A stretch of DNA of 38,547 nucleotides from CALGSZ01 sp042408955 (GCA_042408955.1 JBHOQQ010000163.1:1-38547); one strand, 5' to 3'; positions 1-9,943 are shown, numbered from the stretch's first letter. Numbers and translations: made by a program. Notes: generated from the letters alone by a model not told the origin.

Positions 1-4
1 CCCC

Positions 5-32
5 TTGACGGTGAAGCAGACACGGCTATACT
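5..32 (+). promoter_or_regulatory. Sigma70-type promoter upstream of dnaJ
   Basis: TTGACG (5-10) and TATACT (27-32) are separated by 16 bases, a near-consensus housekeeping promoter. The next gene is dnaJ at 133, giving a leader of about 95 bases. No CIRCE-type inverted repeat is visible in the leader, so heat-shock control by HrcA is not supported here. Confidence 0.65.
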
Positions 33-132
33 TCACTAGCGATAGTCTTAGCAGTGAGCCTTTCGCCCAGCGCATTGGGCTCCGCAGCGACGCCAAGCTG
101 TTCGATCGACACACCTAGGTGCTCCGCCAACG

Positions 133-1266
133 ATGACGCAGAAGCGCGACTATTATGAGGTACTCGGCGTGAGTCGCAATGCGACCGCCGAGGAATTGCG
201 ACGCGCGTATCGCCGGCTGGCGCGGGAATATCATCCCGATGTCAACCGCAGCGACGGCGCCGAAGAGCGATTCAAAGAGATCAACGAGGCCTACGAGGTG
301 CTTTCCGACCCGGAGCGCCGCGCCGCCTATGACCGCTTTGGGCATGCTGCCAACGGCATGGGCGGGATGGGAGGCATGGGCGGCGATCCGTTTGGCTTTG
401 GGGCATCGCCGTTTAGCGATCTCTTTGAGAGCTTTTTTGGCGCAGCGACCTCGACCAGGCGGCGTACCACACCAGCACGTGGACAAGATCTCCAAATCAC
501 GATTGATCTATCGTTCGAGGAAGCGGTCTTCGGCACGGAGAAGGACGTCGAGATTACCCGGCTCGAAACCTGCGAGGACTGCCACGGCACCCGGATGCGG
601 AACGGGCAAACACCACCCGCCTGCCCTACCTGCGGCGGTACGGGTGAGGTGCGGCGCGTCCAGCAGACCATTCTCGGGCAGTTTATGACCGCAACGACCT
701 GCCCGACGTGCCGCGGAGAAGGGGTGCAGATAACTGACCCATGCCCGCGCTGTCGTGGACGTGGCCGCGTGAGCACAACCCGCACAATCACCGTCACTAT
801 TCCGGCCGGGATTGACGAAAGTGCGACGCTCCGGCTTACTGGGCAGGGTGAAGCCTCGCCCGAAGGCGGGCAGCCAGGGAACCTGTATGTGAAAGTCCGC
901 ATCAAGCCACATCCGCACTTCACGCGGCAAGGCAAGACCATCCACCTGCAGATTGGCGTCAACGTCACGCAGGCAATCCTTGGGGACGAGATCGAGATCG
1001 AGACGCTCGACGGCCCAGTCGCCTTCAAGTTGCCAGCCGGTACGCAGTCGGGTCAACAATTCCGCCTGCGCGGCAAAGGCGTGCCGGACATGCGTGGTGG
1101 GGAGCGCGGCGACCAAATCGTGACGGTCCATGTCATCATCCCCAAGCATCTCACGGACGAGCAGCGGGAGCTTGTCGAGCGCCTTGCTCAAACTTTTGGG
1201 GACGAAACGCCCCAGCCCACGCATCGCGGCTTTTTCGAAAAAGTGAAAGACGCGCTCGGCGTCTGA
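133..1266 (+). CDS. dnaJ: Chaperone protein DnaJ (Hsp40)
   Basis: Co-chaperone that delivers unfolded clients to DnaK and stimulates its ATPase in the cytoplasm. The 377-residue product has the full type I layout. The J domain covers about residues 5-70 with the HPD tripeptide in YHPDVNR. A Gly/Phe linker with repeated GGMGGMGGM follows at about 75-95. Four zinc-binding repeats (CEDCHGTR, CPTCGGTG, CPTCRGEG, CPRCRGRG) lie at about 145-215, and then the C-terminal client-binding domains. Length is normal for the family. The ATG at 133 has an AGGTG about 13 bases upstream. No grpE or dnaK lies within the window to its left. No lesion is visible, in contrast to the genes that follow. Confidence 0.97.
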   Translation: MTQKRDYYEVLGVSRNATAEELRRAYRRLAREYHPDVNRSDGAEERFKEINEAYEVLSDPERRAAYDRFGHAANGMGGMGGMGGDPFGFGASPFSDLFESFFGAATSTRRRTTPARGQDLQITIDLSFEEAVFGTEKDVEITRLETCEDCHGTRMRNGQTPPACPTCGGTGEVRRVQQTILGQFMTATTCPTCRGEGVQITDPCPRCRGRGRVSTTRTITVTIPAGIDESATLRLTGQGEASPEGGQPGNLYVKVRIKPHPHFTRQGKTIHLQIGVNVTQAILGDEIEIETLDGPVAFKLPAGTQSGQQFRLRGKGVPDMRGGERGDQIVTVHVIIPKHLTDEQRELVERLAQTFGDETPQPTHRGFFEKVKDALGV

Positions 1267-1586
1267 TCTTCATGGCATCCAAACGGAACCTTATAACGCT
1301 CCACAACACCGGTCTCCGACGTGGTTGAACCGGCAAACGCCGGAGCAGCCACCTGCTCACGCATCACGTTCGCTCTCGGTGCCAGGAACCGTGAGTGGTG
1401 CACGGAGACCATGCGGCTGCCAGGCTGGCATGTGAGGGCTGTGCTTGCTCCTAGCGGCGTCCACGACTGTTGAGTTTATCGGGGTTGCATTACTGCCAGC
1501 GATGCTAGGTCAGCAGATTGGGTGGACTATCGCAGTAAGGCTGGCAACCGGAACGTCACCCCAGGTGCTAGCTATTGCGGCGAGCG
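1267..1586. other. Gene-free stretch after dnaJ
   Basis: No supported gene. A short hairpin CCGGC-AAAC-GCCGG lies near 1329-1342 but has no T tract, so it is not a convincing terminator. Small open frames on either strand lack ribosome sites and recognisable protein features. Confidence 0.5.
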
Positions 1587-2425
1587 CTACCTCGAATACG
1601 AGGAGAGCGGCTGCCGCGCGTCCCACAGAGCGATCAGCCTGACGCGCCGCGCCATCCCCGCTGAGCGCAAGGATGCGTGCCTCAGCATAGTCAGGGAAGG
1701 CAGCTGCGGCCCCGCGATATCAATCGTTTTCAAGAGAGCACTAGCCAACCAGCGTCTGTGTCGCATCTGTTCGATGGCATAGCGATCGGCGGCAATCTCC
1801 GTTGCCAGATAAACCTCGTAGGCAAGGCGCCGAACGAGCGGCAATGAACAAATGGTGCGACAAGCGTTCGCACGAGAAGCAACCGCAGAGGATCCCGGTG
1901 GCGGCAATGCCAATCCTCGTGGAAGAGAACGGCCGCCAGCTCCTCATCGGTGAGCCGCGCAATCAGCGCTGTTGAAAGGCAGATTCGGGGGCTCAACCAT
2001 CCATGGACGAAGGCAAATGGGCGCTGCGCATCAATGATATCTATGTGGCCAGCGGTTCCAGAGACTCGGGCAACATGGGCGACTCTCGGGCTTGGCAAGA
2101 GGCGTGCAGCCCGTGTCGCCCAGCGGAGATCGGCCGACAGGATCCATTCGCGACGAAAGGCTCGAAAACCAGAAAAAACAACAAAAACGCATGCTATTGC
2201 GATCATCGCTGTGGTCGAGTGCAGCGCGATGTCAAGCGAAGAAACTGGGGTAATCAGGCAGCGGACAGAGCGGAGACTCGACCCAGCCACCCTTGAGGAC
2301 ATGAGCCGGAGCAGACCTACAAGCAGGCTGCCGAGAAGCCCGATGATGGCAAGAACCACAAGCACGAAGCGGATAACGACGTGATCGGGTGACGGTAGCA
2401 TCGGCGCCGAATCAACTCGCTTCAT
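1587..2425 (-). pseudogene. BlaR1-like M56 family membrane metalloprotease, frameshifted
   Basis: M56 proteins are membrane zinc proteases; BlaR1 and MecR1 members sense beta-lactams or envelope stress and cause removal of the partner BlaI repressor. The start at 2425 (MKRVDSAPML) overlaps the blaI stop, as in coupled blaI-blaR pairs. Hydrophobic segments come first, then the zinc motif HEDWH inside HEDWHCRHRDPLRLLLVR. Near 1845-1860 the frame breaks. The first frame runs on as nonsense to 1730, while another frame continues the family pattern with LATEIAADRYAIEQ, which supplies the third zinc-ligand region, and LASALLK, ending at 1587. The C-terminal sensor domain of true BlaR1 is absent. 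One indel is enough to explain the break. It may be a decayed gene or a sequence error. Confidence 0.75.
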
Positions 2426-2816
2426 CGTCCGCGAGCAACTCAAGCTGACGACGATGCTCCGGCGTAAGGTGTTTGATTTCTGCCACAAACCGTGCTATGG
2501 CGAGATCGCCGAACTCATCAACCAGTTCCTGGACTCGCCGGGTAGCCACCTGGCGAAGGAAGCCCTCGCGAGTTGTCGTTGCCCGGTAAACGTGGTGCTT
2601 GCCAACACGCTCCCGGCTCAGCAAGCCCTTCGTCGCCAGCCGTGACATCACCGTCATCACGGTCGTGTAGGCAACCGTGCGGCCTCGGGCATTGAGCTCA
2701 TTGAAGATGTCACGGACGGTCGCTGCGGGCCTCTCCCACATAAGGCGCATAATCGGCGCCTCAAGATCGCCTAGCAGACGATCAATCACCTCATCATCAC
2801 GTCGCTTAGGCCACAC
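2412..2816 (-). CDS. blaI: BlaI/MecI/CopY family transcriptional repressor
   Basis: DNA-binding repressor of 134 residues, the usual size for BlaI/MecI. The N-terminal winged helix is visible as AAVR/TVRDIFNELNARG followed by the family hallmark VAYTTVMTVMSRLATKGLLS and a basic wing. The C-terminal half (about 80-134) is the helical dimerisation part that M56 partners normally inactivate. The GTG start at 2816 is chosen because AAAAGGAG sits nine bases upstream. It is followed by the M56 gene with overlapping stop and start codons. Likely targets are the 18-bp dyads at 3589-3606 and 12277-12294; I see no equal site in its own promoter. The specific ligand or stress is unknown. Confidence 0.9.
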   Translation of the reverse strand: MWPKRRDDEVIDRLLGDLEAPIMRLMWERPAATVRDIFNELNARGRTVAYTTVMTVMSRLATKGLLSRERVGKHHVYRATTTREGFLRQVATRRVQELVDEFGDLAIARFVAEIKHLTPEHRRQLELLADDEAS

Positions 2817-3562
2817 GTAAGCAGGCTCCTTTTCCGGGACGGGAACACCAAGCGCGACCCTCTGACTTTCAGCTTACCTAGATATGCGCCAAGCTCGAGC
2901 ACAGGGCAGCCAGGGCAGACACCTGGCTGTCCGCAGTTGAGATCCCATGTCCTTTCCCGTAGCCCCAGCTTCTGGGTTCCAACATCGATCGTCATCGGTA
3001 TTTTCGCGAGATGGAAGACCTGGAACGGCATCGACCGAGAAGACGCTTCCAGGGACGCACATGAGAGACCGGCATCAACCATCTGTCATAGATAGTCACC
3101 CCCTGCTCCTCCATGCCTAGTGTATACCCGAAGAGGCAAAAGGAGTGGCTCGGTCGTTACGGACAAATGCTGGCGCTCGAAAGCGTGAGGGCCGTTGTCA
3201 TCTGTTCGTGACCGTGAGCCAGCAACCACGGCGCCAGGGACGAGCCAAGCACGTGGGCTCATTGGTCCCATTGACACTTCGAGCTTACATCACATCTACA
3301 CACCTCACCGCCTCTCTCGCGTTGCAAAGCGGTAACGTGCCTCGTGGACGTCCGCATCGTTAGGCATTTGTGTCTTGGGCGCTTCTCCTTTTTTGCCGTC
3401 ATGCATCTTCACGCCAGGCGATGGTTGCCTGCTGCTCGGACAGGTGGCCACGCCACCGGACGGCGAAAGCGCCCCGTCACGCCGGTTGCTAGCGCAGTGT
3501 CCGATATGAGTTCGGTAGGGAAGACAACGTCGCCGACACAGATCCCAACAGTAGCTATGCCA
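2817..3562. other. Gene-free stretch between blaI and the L,D-transpeptidase gene
   Basis: About 750 bases without a supported gene. It must contain the minus-strand blaI promoter. Several short frames exist on both strands, including one with a cysteine-rich run near 2890-2940 on the minus strand, but none combines a ribosome site, reasonable length and a recognisable domain. Given the decay to the right it could hold old gene remnants. Confidence 0.4.
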
Positions 3563-3606
3563 TTGGCTCGTGTGGCCGAAACCGATGATACTATCTTTGA
3601 GTAGTA
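3563..3606 (+). promoter_or_regulatory. Promoter with BlaI-type operator upstream of the L,D-transpeptidase gene
   Basis: A possible -35 TTGGCT (3563-3568) and -10 GATACT (3587-3592) are 18 bases apart. Overlapping the -10 is the imperfect dyad TACTATCTTTGAGTAGTA (3589-3606), with arms TACTA and TAGTA. BlaI/MecI-family operators are dyads built on TAC...GTA, so this is a candidate BlaI site. A nearly identical 18-mer lies at 12277-12294. Binding is inferred, not shown. Confidence 0.5.
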
Positions 3607-3701
3607 GATATCGGAAGAACCAACGCTGGGCATACGGAGCACAGCAGGTGCAACAGAGGATGCAGTCGAGACCTGGCAGGCCGGTTTTCACAGAGGAGAA
3701 G

Positions 3702-5014
3702 ATGCTCATGTCAGTTTCTTGCTGCTGCCCGATTTCTTCACAAGAGACAGGCGGTCCTCAACCGAGCGAACGGTTGACGAGGCGAGCACTGCTGCGTGGC
3801 TTGGCCACAGCTGCCGCGGGTGCGTCAGTCATCCGAAGCCGCACCAATCGAGCCGCGGCACACAGTGAGCTAGAGATGCTCGACGGAGTGGAGCTTCCGC
3901 CGGACATTGGACAATCGGAGTTGCACGTCTACATTCCGCAGACTGGTCACACGCTCCGCGGAACATTCCTTGATTACTGGCGAGCGAATGGAGGCGCAGC
4001 AATCTACGGCTTCCCGATCTCCGAACCGTTTGCCGCTCCGAACGGCTACTACAGCCAGGCATTCGAGCGGGGTGTGTTCCAATACCATCCCGAGTTCCTT
4101 TGGCCAGACGAGCCGATCGTGCGGCTCATGCCGATTCACGATCTGCTCCTCGATGCTGACCGCGATCTCCTCCGGTGGGACAGCCGCCGTTCGTCTGGAG
4201 GTGGATACCGTCGCAGCACGGCTTGGCGCCGGGTGGCGCCAGATGCCCGGATCACTGCCCGTGCCTTGCAACCAACGGGCTGTACTTCAAGGGTACGGGA
4301 CCTACGGTCCGGGGAGCCTTCTCTACCTGGTATCAGGCGCATGAAGGACACTTTTATCTCGGCCAGCCTGTCAGCGAGGTAATGCGCGATCGTGGCCGTT
4401 TGATTCAATACTTTGAAGGTGGTCTGTTGATAGATGACGAAAGGGACGTATATCTCGCTCCGATCGGCTCGCTTTTGGCAAGACGTCTCGATCTTGACAC
4501 GAAGCCTGTCAAGTAAGGCGACCTCCCCACCTACGACGAGTCCCTCTTTCTGACAGCGCCAAATCCGGCCCCTTTAGGCGACCTTGCTGCACCTGGCCGC
4601 AAATGGATCGAGGTCAACGCAAATGCGGATGTGCAGCAGTTATGGGTGTACCAAGGTGACACGGTGATCCTCACCTCGCTCGTCAGCACTGGCCTCTTTC
4701 CGAATCTAACGGAGCTAGGTGTTTTTCACATCCGCTTGAAATACCCGGTCCAGGATATGAAGGGATTCACCAACAGCACCGGTGAGGTAGTCGGCTTTGG
4801 AGACGATGCTCCAGACGGAACCCTAGCCTATGACGTCAAAGACGTGCCACACGTAATGTATTTCAATCTCAACGCCGAAGCGCTTCACGGTACCTACTGG
4901 CACAACAATTTCGGCCAGCGAATGAGCCACAGTTGCGTCAATCTGCCGCTCAATGTCGCCGCCTTCCTGTATGGCTGGGCGCCACTTGGGACAATGGTCT
5001 GGGTTCATGAGTAG
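3702..5014 (+). pseudogene. Tat-exported L,D-transpeptidase (YkuD domain), broken by frameshifts and a stop
   Basis: L,D-transpeptidases make 3-3 crosslinks in peptidoglycan outside the membrane and resist most beta-lactams. The ATG at 3702 has GAGGAG in front. A Tat-like leader with TRRALLRG follows. Two wall-associated repeats read YWRANGGAAIYGFPISEP and WYQAHEGHFYLGQPVSE. The C-terminal YkuD domain keeps the catalytic His (HGTYWHNNFG) and Cys (MSHSCVNL). The reading frame is lost near 4175-4185 and appears to shift again near 4270 (RLEVDTVAARLGAGWR in a middle frame, then TNGLYFKGTGPTVRGAF in a third). An in-frame TAA at 4514 interrupts the coding text, which then resumes as GDLPTYDESLF. 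Three or more lesions make an active product unlikely unless the sequence is wrong. Confidence 0.82.
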
Positions 5015-5070
5015 GCACGAAGCAAAGACGTCGCTTCGTTGGGGCGCTTTGTGGGCGCGAGGGAGATGAT

Positions 5071-5735
5071 ATGGCAATTGGACGAGATCTGATGGGAAGA
5101 CTCGCCTCTCGGCGGCTAGCTCCATGCCTCCTGGTCGTGATGCTCCTGGCTGCGGTGCCCGACCTTGCCCCAGCAATCGCCCAAGAGCGGGTATCACCGG
5201 CCCGGTGAGGCGAGGTGCCAACCACAGGCGCCGTGCGTCCGGGTCCCATCGGAATGAATCCACCGGTCACACGTCCCCGGCGAAACAACGGGGTCAAGCC
5301 TGTCGCACTACGTATCTCCAAAAGGTGAGTATTGACGCCCCAATTGAACAGCAGCAGATCATTGATGGCGTCATGCAAAACCCAAGTGGTCCATGGGTGG
5401 TCGCCTGGTATAAGGAGACGGGACGACTCGACGAGCTTGGCAATGTTGTCATGGCCGGACATCTCGACTATTGGGACGTCGGACCGGCTGTCTTCTTCAA
5501 TCTCGGCCAGCTCACCAATGGGGACATGATAGAGGTCATCGGAGAGGATGAACAGGTTTATACCTATGTAGTGAGGTGGTCACGTCTATATGACATTGCG
5601 ACTGCCCCGATTGATGAAATCGTTGGACCAACCACCATCGAGAGCTTGACCCTGATTACCTGTGGTGACCCGTTTGACTACGAGCGCGGGGAATACCTGC
5701 AACGCTTGGTCGTCCGGGCCGAACGCGTTGCCTAA
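5071..5735 (+). pseudogene. Sortase (class E/F-like) with a premature stop and a frameshift
   Basis: Sortases are membrane-anchored cysteine transpeptidases acting at the cell surface. The start at 5071 opens an N-terminal hydrophobic anchor (LLVVMLLAAVPDLAPAIA). In-frame TGA at 5206 follows SPAR, after which the same frame continues with a proline-rich linker and GVKPVALRIS. Near 5320 the frame shifts and the catalytic domain continues (KVSIDAPIEQQQIIDGVM). The catalytic His is in VMAGHLDYW, the Cys in LITCGDPFD, and a candidate Arg in the final strand (GEYLQRLVVRAERV). The core active-site set is intact, but the lesions separate it from its membrane anchor. It lies 56 bases after the L,D-transpeptidase and may have been co-transcribed with it. 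No LPxTG-type substrate is seen nearby. Confidence 0.8.
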
Positions 5736-5840
5736 CACTCTTCCCGCCTTGCAGCAGTCGTGCTACGATGTGTATGTCGTTGGTCCGTACGTACACTGGA
5801 TTCCGAATTGGCAACCCATGGTGTTCACGAGGAGAGGACG

Positions 5841-6650
5841 ATGGCGCGGCAGCGCTGGCTGGCGCTCAGAAGGTGGTTAGCTTGCGGAGCTATCAGCGCC
5901 GCGTTGGGTGTCTTGCTTGTTCCCACAGGCACGGCGTTAGCGTATGAGACACACACCGTGCAAGCTGGGGACACACTCGAAAGCCTTGCACAGGAGCACC
6001 ATGTGTCCCTTGAGAATTTGGCGGCAGCAAATGGACTCGATCCATGGAGCCTGGTGTACGAGGGCCAGGAGCTGGTCGTGCCGCGCGAAGAGGGCACCGA
6101 GGCCGTCGTGCTCGAAGGCGTGGTGGCCTATCAACAGTCACGTTCGCTGTCATGCGAGTTCGCTTCGATCTACATCGCGACCTCTGTGTTCGGTGCACCC
6201 ATTTCGGAGGAGGAGTCAATCGAACGAACGACTTGGTCAGACAATCCGCACTTTGGATTCCGCGGCAACATTGACGGGCCTTGGGGTGTGACCGATGACT
6301 ACGGCATCTATGCCGAGGCGTTGGTGCCAATTCTCGACATGCATGGCTTTGCTGCGAAGGTTGCTTATGTCCCAGAAGCGAGCTATTTGCAGGCACAACT
6401 TGATGCTGGCCACCCGACAATTGTCTGGATTGCTACTCGGGGGGATACGGGCTTCTATGAGACCGATGCGGATGGCAATCGCTTTAAGCTCGTTCCGTAT
6501 AAGCACGTAGTCGTCGTCTATGGTTACGATCACTCAGGCGTCTACATCGCCGATCCGGGTCCGGGCGTGCTGAGCTACATAGAGTAGGATGCGTTCCTGG
6601 AGGCGTAGGCGGTTCTCGACGGAATGTCGCTGGCAGTCTATCCAACCTGA
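5841..6650 (+). pseudogene. Secreted LysM plus C39-like cysteine peptidase, two amber codons near the end
   Basis: The ATG at 5841 has GAGGAGAGG upstream, so it is preferred over earlier in-frame starts. A signal peptide (about 1-33) is followed by one LysM peptidoglycan-binding module (THTVQAGDTLESLAQEHHV, to LVVP). A C39_2-like papain fold domain comes next. Its probable catalytic Cys is in SRSLSCEFAS, the His in YKHVVVVYGYD, and the acid or Asn position is near ADPGPG. TAG at 6585 ends the open frame, but coding sense clearly continues (DAFLEA, a second TAG at 6606, AVLDGMSLAVYPT) to TGA at 6648. Both ambers fit Trp codons changed by G to A. A product stopped at 6585 loses about 21 residues and might still fold. 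Its substrate is unknown. Confidence 0.75.
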
Positions 6651-6781
6651 TGCCACGGCGTGTATCTCACCATGCGCTCGAATCAGGCCAGCAGAACTGA
6701 CCGGGCGGCCTGGCATGTAACGAGGAGCGGACCACTCCGTTCACCCCAACTGAAGACAGCTCGCGGCAGCAAGCGGTACGG

Positions 6782-6818
6782 CGCTCACGCGCTGAGTTTG
6801 GAGGGTGGCCCGTGAGCG
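6782..6818. terminator. Inverted repeat between convergent genes
   Basis: CGCTCACG (6782-6789) pairs with CGTGAGCG (6811-6818), with 21 bases between the arms, in the gap between two convergent genes. There is no T tract on either side, so it is only a possible bidirectional transcription end. Confidence 0.25.
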
Positions 6819-6875
6819 TAAGCCAGGCTATTCTACGAGCCTACAAATCAGGTTCCAGCGACGGCTGCGCCATGG

Positions 6876-7775
6876 TCAGATGCCGCTGTATGCATGCAAT
6901 CCACCAAACCAGTAGTTGCCGAAGTAGGTAAAGACGACTGTGCCAAAGGCCAGAGCGAGGAATAGTGCGGATCGCCGGCCGCGCCAACCACGGAGCGAGC
7001 GAGTATGCAAATATGCTCCGTAGACCAGCCACGTAAAGAGCGCCGCCGTCTCCTTGGGATCCCATGACCAATAGGCGCCCCAGGCCGCATGGGCCCAAAC
7101 TGAGCCCAAAATGAGGAGAAGGGTCTGCGCTGGAAAACCGACCGTGACTGCTCGAAACCCTGCGTCGTCAAGTAGGTCCGCGTTGGGCAGCCATGATCTT
7201 GGCCAGCGGTTAGCCACGAGATAAAGAACTGCCGCCGCAAAGGAAAGGGCAAAGGCTGCGTAAGCAACGATTGCGGACGAAACGTGAGCGGTGAGGATCC
7301 AGTTGCTTTGCAGTGCGGGGATTCATCCCCGCACCTCGCTTAGATCTGCGGGAAGACTCCAGACGTAGACGATCATGCCAAGAATGACCGGCAGCGCCAC
7401 CGCCCCAATGGATCGAGTTCGGTAAGCTTTTTCCAGCCAGAGATACCCAAGCAGAGAGACGAAGACGAAAGCGACTGAGACTTCATACATGTCTGAATAG
7501 GGGCCTCTCCGAGCGACGATCGCTCGCAAAAGTACCGCCAGTCCAGCGAATGCGGCGCCCACGTGAGTGATCACCGACGCAAGGCGGCCAGCAGCAGTTG
7601 AGCGCAGTCCACCAAACTGCCACGTTGCCACAAGTGTGTCCGGAGTGACCGGAGGTCGTGGCACCCGCGCCAGCCAGGCGACTTCCATCAGGTACAAGAT
7701 TGTGGCGGACAGTACAGCGAGCGAAGCCGCGGTAAATCCATAAAACGACAACCGTATGAGCTCAGGTGCCGACAT
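6876..7775 (-). pseudogene. ccsA: Cytochrome c biogenesis protein CcsA/ResC with an in-frame stop
   Basis: CcsA, with ResB, forms the System II haem exporter and cytochrome c synthase in the membrane. The first half (7775-7323) has several membrane segments. TGA at 7323-7325 interrupts it after SEVRG. The same frame then continues with IPALQSNWILTAHVSSAIVAYAAF and the WWD haem-handling motif WGAYWSWDPKET, followed by LVYGAYLHTR and GLHAYSGI at the normal C-terminus. One nonsense change (for example CGA or TGG to TGA) is the only lesion. TGA ends other genes here, so recoding is unlikely. The start overlaps the end of resB by 14 bases. Confidence 0.85.
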
Positions 7776-9230
7776 GGGCCATTCTCCCGTATGGCATCAC
7801 CGCGCCAAGGCGTTGCTCAATCACTGTCAACGTGTCCACAAAATCGCGTTTGCCTCCCCAATCACGTCGAGCCAGCGGCGCCATCAGCACCTCGGTGCCA
7901 TTCCCGGACGGCGAAACGAGCGCGCGGAGCCGGCGGTGCGGAAAGGCAAACGTGACGACGAGACCGCAAACAAGGAGCAAGGAGGCACCAAATAAGATAG
8001 GGATACCGGGATTATAGGCAACCTGCAGGAGGGTGAAGCGGCGTTCCCTCACGAATTGCACACCGTACCCGCCAAACCAGACCATCTCGCCCTGGCCGAG
8101 AATCACGCCTGCAGCGAGCGGCTGGTTCGTTCGCCAATTGCGCGCGCACCCACATCTCACCAGGGTAGAGCTTCACACCCTCAACCTCTGGCCGGTCATC
8201 GAGTATGACGTTCGGAAAGATCAGTTCCAGAGCAACGCCCTGAGCCGGTAGCTCAACGCGTGCCGCCGGGGCATCCTTGTTGGATCGCGACACCAGTGTG
8301 AAGGCGACTCCGTCCTCAAAGACAACCACTCCTCGTTGGTCAGTGACGCGGATCACGGCCGCCGCACCAAAGCTGGCCTGATAGAACGTGGTATTGCCGT
8401 AGGTCAACGGGTGATTCACGGTAATGGAGGCTCGCCTCACCTCCTGCCCACCGTCGTAGATGACCAATTCTGATCGGTACGAGGTCGGAGAGCCAATCTG
8501 GTCGTAGGTGTCGACGAACCGCTCCAACCTCACGCTCAGGCCCGTGCCGTGTCCCACCTGTCGTGTCGAGCCGTCCGTGATCGCGAATGGCCATATCGCG
8601 GAACCCGAACTCCGAGCCAACGATGCCTCCGGCCAGAACAAGGATGAGCGCGAGATGAAAAGGAAATGTGCCAAGCCGGGCAAAGCGGTTCTTGTCGGCG
8701 TAGATATGGATATGGTCGCCGCGTCTCCCGGTCAACACGCGATAGCGCCGGGCGCTGAGGATTCGCCTGATCTCGTCTGCGACACACCCAGGCGTTTCTG
8801 CAGGCCGCAGCGCGACGGCAGGCTCAGCCGTCGCAAAGAAGCTGCGAGTCGTCGCCACCGTGGGCCGCGCAATTGCGCGCCAGATGCCGGGAAGGCGGTT
8901 GATGGTACAAACGGTGATCCCAATCGCCAGCAATGCCAGGGTAAGGCTGAAAATGAGCGAATGGAAGACATCAAATTGGTACCAGCGCCGCACGATTGGG
9001 TCGAATGCAGGGACGATCCGCGGAAGCTGAGCCGGGACGATACTCCCCCTTAGGGTACCAATCAGGACGAGGATGGCCAAGAACACGATCTCGAAGACAG
9101 CCACCCGCGTTGAGCAAAAGAAGCGCCAAATTGCGTCGATCATCACGACCGCTGGTGACCGCCCACCCCCACCAGCCCGTTCGCGCAACGCGTTTGCGAT
9201 TCGCCACTTAGGATCGGTGGCCGCACTCAT
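7762..9230 (-). pseudogene. resB: Cytochrome c biogenesis protein ResB with two frameshifts
   Basis: ResB is the partner of CcsA in System II cytochrome c assembly. The ATG at 9230 overlaps the ccdA stop as ATGA. The N-terminal part has the ResB pattern of a cytoplasmic tail and membrane helices (FFCSTRVAVFEIVFLAILVL, then the VFHSLIFSLTLALLAIGI region). The frame shifts near 8575-8595, where the periplasmic domain continues as AITDGSTRQVGHGTGLSVRL. It shifts again near 8120-8135, where the last part continues with LAAGVILGQGEMVWFGGYGV and a final membrane helix. All three pieces together give a normal ResB of about 490 residues. Neither shift lies in an obvious long homopolymer. Confidence 0.82.
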
Positions 9231-9943
9231 AGCTTCGGCTCCCATGGCAGCCAGGGCGCCAGCCCGACAATCCGGGCAAAGAGTTGTTGGTACAGTCCGA
9301 GGAGCATAAGGACTCCCACAGCGGTCAGGACAGACCCACTCCCCATGCTCAGCCGCGCTCCCAGTGCGCTGATCCTCCGGTTAAAGCACCCAAGCGTGAG
9401 CGCAAACGTAAGGAAGGGGATCGCGAGGCCAGCGGCATAGGCAGTGAGCAGCAGTCCGCTACGCACAGGATCGGCAGCGTCAGCGGCCATCGTCAGGATC
9501 GCCCCCAGAACCGGCCCGACACATGGCATCCAGCCTGCGGCAAAGCTGAGGCCGATGAGGAAGGAAGATCCAAGGCGGCCCGGTCGTGTCTTCGGCACCG
9601 GCAAGCGATGTTCCCGCTCCAGGAACGGGATCCGCACGCGGCCAATCCCATGCAGTCCCATCACCACCATAAAGGCACCGCCGAAGCGGATCAACCAGGG
9701 ACGGTAGGCCAGAAAGATGCCGCCAAGCGCGCCGAGTGAGATACCAAGCAGCACGAAGATGATCCCAAACCCCAAGACAAAGGCCAGTGCATGCACCAGC
9801 ACGACACGGCGCGCGGGCAACTCTCCGCTAGAGCCGACCCCAGCCAGGTGAGCAAGATACAGGGGCACCAGCGGGAGAACGCAAGGCGACGAAATAGAGA
9901 GCGCCCCGGCGATGAAAGCGGCAAGAATGCCGACCTCGCTCAT
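9227..9943 (-). CDS. ccdA: Cytochrome c biogenesis protein CcdA
   Basis: Membrane protein that passes reducing equivalents from cytoplasmic thioredoxin to outside thiol proteins such as ResA/TlpA, keeping apocytochrome c cysteines reduced. The 238 residues contain about six hydrophobic helices and the two conserved Cys motifs, SSPCVLPLVP near residue 20 and GWMPCVGPVLGAILT near the middle. The ATG at 9943 overlaps the upstream TlpA/ResA stop (ATGA) and has GGAGGGAGA before it. It is one of only two uninterrupted genes of this operon, so it could still serve other thiol pathways even if cytochrome c maturation is lost. Confidence 0.93.
   Translation of the reverse strand: MSEVGILAAFIAGALSISSPCVLPLVPLYLAHLAGVGSSGELPARRVVLVHALAFVLGFGIIFVLLGISLGALGGIFLAYRPWLIRFGGAFMVVMGLHGIGRVRIPFLEREHRLPVPKTRPGRLGSSFLIGLSFAAGWMPCVGPVLGAILTMAADAADPVRSGLLLTAYAAGLAIPFLTFALTLGCFNRRISALGARLSMGSGSVLTAVGVLMLLGLYQQLFARIVGLAPWLPWEPKL

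Noticed and set aside
508..1224. Long minus-strand open frame opposite dnaJ
   Set aside because: It is antisense to a clear dnaJ, has no ribosome site and no recognisable domain; long antisense frames are expected in GC-rich coding DNA.
3305..3709. Minus-strand frame between blaI and the L,D-transpeptidase gene
   Set aside because: Overlaps the candidate promoter and operator of the opposite strand, no supported start or family.
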